NCBI RefSeq assembly: GCF_016743815.1
Contig: NZ_CP061036.1
Location: 124,001-188,000 of the forward strand
Direction of reading: 5' to 3'
DNA length: 64,000 nt
From: Sphingomonas aliaeris
GTDB taxonomy: Bacteria > Pseudomonadota > Alphaproteobacteria > Sphingomonadales > Sphingomonadaceae
Position numbers and translations under genes: made by a program. A model generated the notes under the pieces. The model was not told where the DNA came from, did no database searches, and was given only the letters and a program-made list of their open reading frames with translations. Numbering within the stretch: position 1 is the stretch's first letter; every line of letters starts with the position of its first letter. Below, in pieces: positions 44,672 to 52,531 of this stretch.

Positions 44672-45880
44672 TCAGGCAGGAAGGTCCGCCAGACTGCCGC
44701 GCCAACCTGGATCTCCGGGGCGCCTGATCAGGCTGGTGAAGCCGAGCTCCGCCCGGATCGCCTCAAAGCGTGCAAGTACATCATCGACGTCGATCCCTGA
44801 TGCTTCATGCAGGACGCGCATGCGTTCCCGCAGGGCTGCCGGCCACCGCTCGCTGCCTCGGATCAGCATGGCCTGCACGCGTGTCGTGGCGTTCTCGAAT
44901 AACCACTCGAGCTTCTGGGTCTTGACTTCGGAACCCGACGACCTAGTCCAGTACCAAAGGGAGAACAGCACGCTAATCTCCTCGCGCGAGATGATTGCGA
45001 TCACCGCGCACAGTACCTTGGCCCTCATTCTCGGTGAAAGCTTGGGGAAGGAAGCGTCCGCCCAATTGCGAGGCCGGTGATGCGGAACAGCGCCGATGAA
45101 CTCGCTTTGATATCGGTTGATCAAGCTGGTTTGGTCCAGATTGCGCGCGAGCAGCGCCTTTGTCAGATCGTCGAGCAGAGCCAGGAACTCGGACGGCTGG
45201 ACCTCGCCTACCCCGAACCAGTGCGACGGATGGCCGAGCCAGGCGGCTCGCAAGCATTTCTCAAATGCCAGCAGCATCTCGAACTGTCGGGCGCCGCGCC
45301 GATCGTCGCTGGCCCACTCGCTGGCGGGGACACGATGGACAATGGTGTGAAGGAGCTTGCGGCAGTCGGGGCAGATCAGTTCGGTCGCGCCGTTGATGTG
45401 CACAAAGGTCGGCCCGCGAGTGGGCACGCAGCTGCGGCAGCCTTCATACCGCCACCGCAAATGACGATGACAGAGGACCAGCGGCAGAGCTGTGTCGCGA
45501 TCAAGGTAAGCCCCGCCTGCCTTTCGACCTTCTTCAAGGCAAGTGGGACACCAGCAAGAGTGCAGAGGGTCCAGGGCATGTCTGGCCCGATCGGTGCAGC
45601 GCAGCCAATCCACGGCAAGGTTCGGCCAAGCCCGTCGGAGTTCCAGCGCGGCCACGCATTCCGGAGCCAATGCGAACGCCTCAGCGATACGATCCCGCTC
45701 GCCGGAATCGAGTTCGACGTCCACGCCGCCAGGAGCGACGTCGCCGTTCCGCAGCAGGCTGGCACGCAACCCCTCCACTTCCATGTCGTAGACCGCCGCA
45801 GTTCTGCCCAGCCAGGACGAGATCAGCTCGTCCGGATGCGGACGCGGGGCGACCGGCAGCGGGGATGCGTCGACTACCAT
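44672..45880 (-). CDS. tniQ: TniQ-family transposition protein
   Basis: 402 residues. The N-terminal HPDELISSWLGRTA is the TniQ start motif. Two zinc-finger pairs follow: CWCPTCLEEG with CHRHL, and CRSC with CPDC. TniQ/TnsD-type proteins select the target for Tn7/Tn5053-like elements. It begins 3 bases after tniB on the same strand, completing the tniA-tniB-tniQ order. No Cas gene is present, so it is not a CRISPR-associated form in this window. Confidence 0.85.
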   Translation of the reverse strand: MVVDASPLPVAPRPHPDELISSWLGRTAAVYDMEVEGLRASLLRNGDVAPGGVDVELDSGERDRIAEAFALAPECVAALELRRAWPNLAVDWLRCTDRARHALDPLHSCWCPTCLEEGRKAGGAYLDRDTALPLVLCHRHLRWRYEGCRSCVPTRGPTFVHINGATELICPDCRKLLHTIVHRVPASEWASDDRRGARQFEMLLAFEKCLRAAWLGHPSHWFGVGEVQPSEFLALLDDLTKALLARNLDQTSLINRYQSEFIGAVPHHRPRNWADASFPKLSPRMRAKVLCAVIAIISREEISVLFSLWYWTRSSGSEVKTQKLEWLFENATTRVQAMLIRGSERWPAALRERMRVLHEASGIDVDDVLARFEAIRAELGFTSLIRRPGDPGWRGSLADLPA

Positions 45881-45883
45881 CGC

Positions 45884-46813
45884 TCATGCAGTGCCCACCG
45901 CGCCCGACCCTGGCCGCCCTCGTCGTTTCGCGATCTCCTTCATGGTGACGCTGGGAAGGACAAGATCATCGGCGTCCAAGTCTTCGGGACCGATCATCTC
46001 CGCGCCCCGCCGGATCGCCCGAACGGCGAGGTTCTCAACAAGCCGGAAAATACGGCCGGTATTCCCGTCGGTCAGCTCCAGCAGCCTGGCCCTGAACAAG
46101 TCCTCGGCGAGCGGCGACGGATTTCGGAGCGGCAGGATGGCGGCCAGCGTCACCAAGAGCAGCCGAAAGGCTTCGTCATCTCGCCAGCGCACGAGCTCGA
46201 TCGCATCGAAGCGATCGGCGAGCGCTGCGTCCGTCAAGAGCGCCGCCCTCGCCTCGTGGTTGCCCGTGCAGACCAATGGCATTCGCAGGTCGTTGGCGAA
46301 GTAGCGGATCGTGTTCAGGAAAATGCGTTGCTGGCGCGGTGTGCAGGCCAGCATATGGTTGATCTCGTCAAGTAACAGCATGCGCGCGCCGACCTGCCCC
46401 ATCAACCGGCGCGTAAGCTGCCGGGCGCGTCCGAGATCGGACCCACCAGCGAAGCCCGCACCCAGCGCGGCCAGGATCTCGTCGTAGAACTCGCCCTCGG
46501 TCGGCTCCGGCGGCAGCTGCACGGCGACGACCGGGACGGTCGCCAGCCCCGTTCTGTCATCGAAGGTGCGCGGGTTTTCGTCCGCGAACCGCTCGACGAT
46601 ATGCGATTTGCCCATCCCTGTTTGCCCGAAGACGAGAAGGCAGGGCATGCGGGTGCGAGGCGGGTGCGCCAGCAACTCGCCCAGCATCGACCGGACCTTC
46701 TCCGCCTTCGGAAAACCGACCCAGCGATCCTTGCGTATCCATGCGACACGCTCATCGTCCGGCCAGAGCGCCTGGTCGCGGTAGCCTTCCGCCAGATGCG
46801 CGAATTTGGTCAT
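45884..46813 (-). CDS. tniB: TniB-family AAA+ transposition ATPase
   Basis: 309 residues. Walker A CLLVFGQTGMGKSHIVERFA, Walker B RMLLLDEINHMLACTPRQQ, sensor 1 LVCTGNHEARAAL, and the C-terminal helix bundle. This is the TniB/TnsC type that carries target-site choice from TniQ to the transposase. ATG 46813 overlaps the tniA stop (ATGA), better supported than the upstream start at 46873. Confidence 0.9.
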   Translation of the reverse strand: MTKFAHLAEGYRDQALWPDDERVAWIRKDRWVGFPKAEKVRSMLGELLAHPPRTRMPCLLVFGQTGMGKSHIVERFADENPRTFDDRTGLATVPVVAVQLPPEPTEGEFYDEILAALGAGFAGGSDLGRARQLTRRLMGQVGARMLLLDEINHMLACTPRQQRIFLNTIRYFANDLRMPLVCTGNHEARAALLTDAALADRFDAIELVRWRDDEAFRLLLVTLAAILPLRNPSPLAEDLFRARLLELTDGNTGRIFRLVENLAVRAIRRGAEMIGPEDLDADDLVLPSVTMKEIAKRRGRPGSGAVGTA

Positions 46814-48492
46814 CCTCTCTTCTCGTCGACCAAGAACGGAAGGTCGCCCAGTGGAGGCGCGGGTGGCGGGCATTGGCCAGACACAGGCGCCGGCTGGGCA
46901 CGCTTTGGCAGATCAGAGTGCTTGGCCGCGCGGACGCGTTGAGCGTCCGCGAGCGCCGTCGCGGTGCGCTGCATGGCGAGCCGGGCCGCCTTAGTCTTGC
47001 GGGCAGCCTCGGCGACGATGAAGCGCTGCGTCTCGACAGCGTCAAAGATGAGCTGCTCGTTGACAGCCCCGCGGCCCCGCTCGCGCAGGGTACGCTGCGC
47101 CTCCAGCTGCTCCCAGCGGGTGATCGCTGGCCGGCGAAGGTCGCGGTACGGCACCTCAAGATGGTCACCGTCCGGCAGCTCGAGCCAGATCCGTGAAAGG
47201 TCGCGCGGGTCCCACCGGACGGGCAGCTTGCCGCCGGGTCGGGTGTAATGGCAGGACAACGCATCATCCCAATAGTGGGTATTGAACAGCTCGATCCCTT
47301 CGCGCGTGACCGCCCGCACCTCGCAGGGCAGAAAGTCGAACAGGAACGCGGCCGGATCAGCGGGCAGCCGCATGAGTTCCGTCCGTCGCTCAACCGCTTC
47401 GTCCCAAGCGGTCGCAGGCGGGATGCCGAGCCCGCGGTGAATATCTGCGTGGTACGGCCCGATAATTTCCCCGGCGAGCCAGGCCTCGATCTCCGCCAGC
47501 GTCATGCACGCCTTACCTTCGGCCTGGTAGTCGCCGCGCTCGGCGACGTTGGAAAAAGTGGTGCCGGGCAACAGGTGGACGGCGCCCATCATCGTCCCGA
47601 TCAGCCGCTCGATGTGCGCACCATAATGGGGACGCTTGCGAGGCCGGTACTCGAGCGCGATCGAGTAGGTACGGCAGCCGCGCTTCAATGCCTTCGAATG
47701 GTGCTCCCGCGCATTGTCGAGGTGAAGACGGTCCATCAGGCCCTGATTGCCCCATGGCGCAGACATGCCGCGTTCGGCGAGCTAGGGGTCCTTCGGCAGC
47801 ACGGCGTGGCGCATGGCCATCCCAACCGACACCGCCGACGGGTGCAGCATCGTGAGGTGGAAGCCCGGCACCGTCCTGCTCGCAATGTCGATCATGAGCG
47901 TGATCCACGGCCGGCCGATCGGCCGACGGTACACGTCGTCGACTGCGATTACGTCGACGAGCGTGTGGTCGGACTGCACGAGTTCGAGTGCGTAGCCTGC
48001 CTCAAGGCGGCCGCGCACCGGCCGAAACCGGTCGGCCGCCGCCTTGGTGCCCTCGCGTGCGGCGATGATGTCCTCCGGCGGAAGCGCCGCGATGCGAGCG
48101 CGCAGTGCCTTTACGCTCGGGATTGGGACGCCGGCCTTCAGGCACTCGTGACGCAGCCAACGTCGCAAGCTAGCTACGCTCGGCTTCTCCGCGGTGAGAT
48201 AAACCTCGCGGAGCGCTCGGCGGATCAGGTCTTCCTGTTCGCTCAGCAACCGGCGCTCGCCCCGTACCCGACCGCGCTTGCCCGGGAGAAGCGAGGCGAG
48301 CTCCGGTGAAGCGCGGTACGCCCGGATTAGTTCGAACAGGCGGGAGCGTCCAAGACCCAAGGTGGCTGCAGCGTTCGCTGCGGTCTGGGCATTGATCGTG
48401 ACCTTGGCGGCAAGAGGCCGGATCACGAGTTCCCGGCGATGGGCCTCGCTAAAGGCTGCGTCACTCGCACCGTCCGTTCCCGCCTCGCGCAT
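46810..48492 (-). pseudogene. tniA: TniA-family DDE transposase with in-frame amber codon
   Basis: One frame of 560 codons is cut by TAG at 47784-47782 (codons ...PKDP-TAG-LAERGMSAPW...). The upstream part (48492-47785) has a helical DNA-binding region, AEKPSVASLRRWLRHE and the first catalytic Asp near LVQSDHTLVDV. The downstream part has the second Asp (LHLDNAREHHSKALKRG) and Glu (HIERLIGTMMGA). Both are needed for one DDE active site. The stop may be a mutation, a sequencing error or a site of readthrough; downstream ATG 47766 could not make a working enzyme alone. Confidence 0.85.
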
Positions 48493-48513
48493 CGGTTCAC
48501 AACCCTGCCGCTT

Positions 48514-48626
48514 GGACTGCGGACAAAGTCTATCTTTTCAGGGCATGAGTCCAGCGTTTCGGGAGCAGAATGCCCGGGCGAACCGGCAATCAAGGCCGCA
48601 GTCCACCTATTCAGGAACTGCGACAA
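48514..48626 (+). repeat. Paired motif upstream of tniA, candidate transposon-end sites
   Basis: GGACTGCGGACAA at 48514-48526 and GGAACTGCGACAA at 48614-48626 lie exactly 100 bases apart, with an inverted CCGCAGTCC at 48597-48605. Tn7/Tn5053-like ends contain repeated transposase-binding sites and finish in TGT/ACA. The ACA of the second copy may mark the end. No matching left end was found by eye. Confidence 0.4.
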
Positions 48627-48748
48627 GGACCCACCCTGCCCGGTCTCATTCTTTTTTCCAGGAATAGAAATTACTGGAATAAACAATGGGGGTGACGAAC
48701 CCGGTTAGATCGCTTATATGTTAGTCAGACTCACTGCAGGAGCTGTCC

Positions 48749-49507
48749 ATGGCGACCCTCGCTAACGCCGTCGACCCGGGCGACTTCGCCGATTTGGTGT
48801 TCGCCAGTTTGGTCGAGACCGCGCGCGCCAAGCCGGCCAAGCGTCGCGGGACCACGCGATCCGGCACGGTCGATGACACTTTATGTATAGCGCCTACCGT
48901 TGAGGGCTTCTCCGAACAGTATCGAACGGCCGTCGATCACGCGATCGAGCAGCTGGCCAAGGCCAGCATCGCGGCTGACCCGGACCGCCAAGCGCTTTAC
49001 GCTATCGTCGACAAACTGCTGCCCGACGTCCGAGCGAGGCACCTCGAGCGCAAGATCGAGCAGCTCCTCGACGTCCTGGCCGACACGCATGATCCGATGG
49101 CCGAGTTCCATACCACGGTCGCGGCCGACAACACCGCCATCCGCCAGCGCTTCATGCACGAGGTCGAAACGCTCACTTCCGCGGAGGTTGCCGGGCGTGC
49201 TGGACACGAAGCCAAGAACCGTCATCAGACCGCGGCGCGTTGGAAGGCGCAGGCGCGCGTCTTTGCGGTCCCCTACCAGGGACAGGATCGCTTCCCGACG
49301 TTCCAGTTCGATGCCGACGGCAAGCCGCTTCCCCTCATCAAGAGGGTTCTAGAGGTCCTGCCGGCGAACCGGACACCCTGGCAAACTGCTTTCTGGTTCG
49401 TGTCGTCCAACTCGTGGCTTGGTGGACCCGCTCCGAGGGAACTCCTCGACGATGAAGCGGCCGTCCTCGAGGCTGCGGCGCATGAAAGCGACGAGATCAG
49501 CGGGTGA
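48749..49507 (+). CDS. Xre/MbcA-type antitoxin of a RES toxin
   Basis: 252 residues, longer than most partners. The C-terminal region (about 165-240) has KPLPLIKRVLEVLPANRTPW and FVSSNSWLGGPAPRELLDDE, the toxin-binding MbcA/ParS-Xre domain. The preceding part is helical, with SAEVAGRAG as a possible HTH remnant. It would neutralise the RES protein encoded next and repress the operon. AGGAG lies 8 bases before the ATG; the stop overlaps the toxin start by 4 bases. Confidence 0.8.
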   Translation: MATLANAVDPGDFADLVFASLVETARAKPAKRRGTTRSGTVDDTLCIAPTVEGFSEQYRTAVDHAIEQLAKASIAADPDRQALYAIVDKLLPDVRARHLERKIEQLLDVLADTHDPMAEFHTTVAADNTAIRQRFMHEVETLTSAEVAGRAGHEAKNRHQTAARWKAQARVFAVPYQGQDRFPTFQFDADGKPLPLIKRVLEVLPANRTPWQTAFWFVSSNSWLGGPAPRELLDDEAAVLEAAAHESDEISG

Positions 49508-50151
49508 CGGTGCTGCTGCCGACCGGCATCGTTCCCAAACCGCCGACCGCCTTTGCGACCCACGTCACCGATCTGGCCGTAGGCGCGGTTCTCTGGCGCA
49601 TTCATGCTGAGCGCCTTGCCGGGGACGCGTTCAACCCCGGGATCGGCTTCTCGCGGTTCGCGCCGATCGGACCCGTGCGCAAACGCGTGCCGACTGCCTA
49701 TGCCGCGGACGAGTTCGAGGCCGCAGTTTACGAGACGATCTTCCACGATCTCGATCCAACGCAGTCCTTCAAGACGTACCCGCTTAGCAAGCTCGCGGAT
49801 GTGCGCTGCTCGGTGCTGAGGGTCGCCAGCCCGCTGGCGCTACGCTCCTTCCTCGCGCCGGACCTGATGAAACTCGGCATTGCTCGCAATCAGTTGATCG
49901 ACACACCCGCGAGCGAGTTCCCGGATACGAGGCGCTGGTCCGCGGCGCTGCACCGCAAGGACGCCGCCACGCACGGGATGGTCTGGGAGTCGCGCGCCTA
50001 TCCGTCGTCGCTGGCGATGATGTTCTTCGGCGATCGTGTACCGGCTGCGGGCCTGAGCGTCGTCAGCACCACCCGGATTGACGCCGACCCAAGCCTTGCC
50101 ATGCGGTTCAAGGCACTGGCAGATCGATCGGGCGTAACGCTGATCGTTTGA
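49504..50151 (+). CDS. RES-domain NAD+-degrading toxin
   Basis: 215 residues. The RES fold is seen in LWRIHAERLAGDAFNPGIGF (Arg), FAPIG, PTAYAADEFEAAVYETIFHD (Tyr/Glu pair) and a C-terminal RRWSAALHRKDAATHGMVWE (Ser and helix). RES proteins cut NAD+ by phosphorolysis, halting growth when freed from their antitoxin. The GTG start overlaps the antitoxin stop. A standard type II operon with antitoxin first. Confidence 0.88.
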   Translation: MTVLLPTGIVPKPPTAFATHVTDLAVGAVLWRIHAERLAGDAFNPGIGFSRFAPIGPVRKRVPTAYAADEFEAAVYETIFHDLDPTQSFKTYPLSKLADVRCSVLRVASPLALRSFLAPDLMKLGIARNQLIDTPASEFPDTRRWSAALHRKDAATHGMVWESRAYPSSLAMMFFGDRVPAAGLSVVSTTRIDADPSLAMRFKALADRSGVTLIV

Positions 50152-50393
50152 TTGGGCCCAGAAGCCGACGTTCACGACGACTTGAGCGTTCCCCCGAAAC
50201 CGATCGTTGGTGCAGGTGCTTTTAGACGGCTGGAACTGGATCGGCGGGGAGCGGCAACTCAGGTGTCGGGGTGTGCGAAGTAGTTGAATGTGTTCACCCG
50301 CGCGATGCGATGGCCCAACAGCTGACACCGTAATTCGAGCTTTTGCGGTGCGACGCTGCCGCCGCTGAAGCACGCAACCTCGACCCGAATTAA

Positions 50394-51326
50394 TCAGGTC
50401 CCTGATCTCAGTGGCGTCAACTCAGCCGTGAGCGGCATGAGGAACGCGCTCATAAGGTCCGCCGTCCGGCGCTGGCGCAAGATGCGGGCGTTGCGAAGTT
50501 CCTCATCATCGTCGCTGCCGACCGCATCCTCAAATAACGCGTAAGCAACGGGACCATCGCGCCGATAGCTCTCCTCCGGATCAGGATCGATGAAGCGGGC
50601 GGCAAGCCGCTCCAGCGCCAAGCGGATGACATCAGCGTGTTTGCCATCGAGTGCCGCTCGGAACGCCGCGTGGACCGCATCGAGGCCACCCTCATAGTGC
50701 TCCACGCAGTAGACCAGATCATGTGCGTCCTTCGGCTCGGACCGCTGATCGTAAGCGAAGGCCTTGAGGCAGGTGAAGCTCACGATGTCAGCATAGCGGA
50801 CCAGCTCTGTCGCGCGTCCGCGCTCGTTCAGAAGCTCCGCCGTAATCTTGGTCGTCCCGTGCAGGTCAAACACCATCGAGGCATGCGGAATGTTGATCGC
50901 CGTGACATTGCCTTCGGTCGGCAGCTCGGTGACGCGGCCACCGCTGAGCTCGGGCGCATCAGCGAGGAACTCAAGCACCATGGTCGTGCCGCGCTCGACC
51001 TCGGCCTTCCAGCGCCACGATTGCTTCTTGCCCGCGTCATTCTCCGCGCGCTCGAAGCGCATCGCCTTCAGATTTTCCTCGAGCGTGCGATAGGCTTCGG
51101 TGTCGGTGAGGATGGCCATGTCGACCACGACGTCGACATCCCCGGTGCCAGCGTGAGGCGGAACCTTCGGCGGCCGTGCCGTGATCAGGTAACGCGGCGC
51201 CAGCCCGCCAACGAGGTAGACAGAGTCCTTCCATGGCCCGAAGCCGCGCAGCAGCGTGACGAGAACGCGCTCGCAGGCCTCGGTCACCGCAGCTTCATAG
51301 CCGTCGATCGTCTGCGGCTTCGCCAT
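50394..51326 (-). CDS. AbiEii-type nucleotidyltransferase toxin
   Basis: 310 residues. SVYLVGGLAPRYLIT and HAGTGDVDVVVDMAIL give the GG...DxD core of the AbiEii/DNA-polymerase-beta-like nucleotidyltransferase fold. FTCLKAFAYDQRSEPKDAHD is the conserved K...KD-x-D block further on. Related toxins modify RNA. It is encoded just after the AbiEi-type gene, overlapping it by one base. The final 40 residues are helical. Confidence 0.8.
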   Translation of the reverse strand: MAKPQTIDGYEAAVTEACERVLVTLLRGFGPWKDSVYLVGGLAPRYLITARPPKVPPHAGTGDVDVVVDMAILTDTEAYRTLEENLKAMRFERAENDAGKKQSWRWKAEVERGTTMVLEFLADAPELSGGRVTELPTEGNVTAINIPHASMVFDLHGTTKITAELLNERGRATELVRYADIVSFTCLKAFAYDQRSEPKDAHDLVYCVEHYEGGLDAVHAAFRAALDGKHADVIRLALERLAARFIDPDPEESYRRDGPVAYALFEDAVGSDDDEELRNARILRQRRTADLMSAFLMPLTAELTPLRSGT

Positions 51327-52411
51327 CAGTGCTCAAGCCTCTCGCTGCGAAGGTGGGCGGCCATCTCCTTGGCACGGCCCGAGCCCTGCAGCAGGTCAAG
51401 ATAGACCTGAAGAGCCGGCGCGAAGCCGACATCGTCGATCCGCTCGCCGACTGTGACGTCGCCACGCGCGTTGGTCTCAACGAGCGCCAGGTTCCAGCCC
51501 TCGCTGACGGGGCGAGCCCGCAAGCGGTCAAGCGCGTCGTCGCGGCGCGGGCCAGGAATGATCCGGCACCGGACCTGCGAGATCGTCGAAAGATAGGGCG
51601 CGTAGACCTGCGCGGCAGCCTCGCCGGTCACGGCATAGGCCGCGTCGGCCTCGTCGCACGCGCGATCGAGCTTGTGCATGAGATCGTTTACGTCGGCCGA
51701 CGTGACGTAGAAGCGCTCGATTCCGCGCGCCTTCTGGTTCGCCACATAGTGCGCCCAGGCATCGAGCAGGCGTTCGGGCTCACGCAGCCGGCGCGTCTTG
51801 ACGGGCCCTGCACCTTCCGTCTCTACCCACTCGCGCCGTTCCATCTCGCTCAGCGTTTCGGACGCGGTCGCCGCCGAAACCTCGACCTCTTCGGCGATGC
51901 GCTTGACGCTCAGCCAATCGCGGCGGTTCTCGAACACATAGAGCATGACCCGCGCTTTTTGACCCTGGAAGATCGAATCGAAGCTCTTGCTCTTCTTGCG
52001 CGGAGCGGGCCGGTCGATGTGGACGAAGGCGTGCTTCGCGGGAATGTAGAGCGTGCCACCGAGATCGTAGAAGCCGATTTCCTCATGGCGCAGCAGCTCG
52101 CGGGCACCCGGCGAGATTGCGCGGGCCACGAAGAAGGGTATCACCTCGGTCGGGCCTGACGAATAGTGGGCGAGATAGTTGCGAAGCTGGTAAACTGTCT
52201 CGCGCACATCGCGCGGGAAGGCGTCGCGCTTGGCCTCGACGATCAGTTCGATCGCACGTCCACCGATCTCTGCTTCGACGATCCCGTCGATACGCCGGCG
52301 TTGGTCGAGCGGCATTTGACGGTGCGTGAGGTGAGCACGAGCATGGGGCACGGCGCGGATCGCGTCGATCAAGCGCTCCAGCAGCTCTTCCTCGTTTGCC
52401 TCGACCGCCAT
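51326..52411 (-). CDS. AbiEi-like antitoxin/regulator with a nuclease-like N-terminus
   Basis: 361 residues. N-terminal block: DGIVEAEIGGRAIELIVEAK, then RDVRETVYQLRNYL. This D...E-x-K pattern with a following Q-x-x-x-Y is like PD-(D/E)xK nucleases. The middle contains a winged HTH (WLSVKRIAEEVEVSAATASE, then LSEMERREWVETEG). The C-terminus is the AbiEi-like region. AbiEi proteins block their toxin and repress the operon by binding inverted repeats in the promoter; such repeats lie just upstream (52412-52495). Nuclease activity is not established. Confidence 0.75.
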   Translation of the reverse strand: MAVEANEEELLERLIDAIRAVPHARAHLTHRQMPLDQRRRIDGIVEAEIGGRAIELIVEAKRDAFPRDVRETVYQLRNYLAHYSSGPTEVIPFFVARAISPGARELLRHEEIGFYDLGGTLYIPAKHAFVHIDRPAPRKKSKSFDSIFQGQKARVMLYVFENRRDWLSVKRIAEEVEVSAATASETLSEMERREWVETEGAGPVKTRRLREPERLLDAWAHYVANQKARGIERFYVTSADVNDLMHKLDRACDEADAAYAVTGEAAAQVYAPYLSTISQVRCRIIPGPRRDDALDRLRARPVSEGWNLALVETNARGDVTVGERIDDVGFAPALQVYLDLLQGSGRAKEMAAHLRSERLEH

Positions 52412-52495
52412 ATTCGATGCCCAGTGAATATCGCCTTACTAGCGAACATTCGATGCATTGTCTATATTCGCTGTACGGCGATGATCGCCGTACAG
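52412..52495. promoter_or_regulatory. Operator cluster between the AbiE pair and the P-loop gene
   Basis: Three dyads: ATATTC-N10-GAATAT (52412-52433), AGCGAA-N20-TTCGCT (52441-52472), and CTGTACGGCGAT-G-ATCGCCGTACAG (52471-52495), a perfect 12-bp palindrome. A direct repeat ATTCGATGC lies at 52414 and 52449. They sit in a 120-base divergent promoter region and touch the AbiEi start codon, as expected for an autoregulator. Confidence 0.7.
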
Positions 52496-52531
52496 GCAAA
52501 TCACCCCTAACAGCAATGCGAGCGAACACGA

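Noticed and set aside
45077..46375. A 432-codon plus-strand frame opposite tniQ and tniB
   Set aside because: Antisense shadow; the minus strand carries clear TniQ zinc fingers and TniB Walker motifs.
47248..48309. A 353-codon plus-strand frame opposite tniA
   Set aside because: Antisense shadow of the transposase; no domain visible.
44672..48492. A CRISPR-associated transposon, because of tniQ and tnsC-like genes
   Set aside because: No cas gene and no repeat-spacer array is present in the window.
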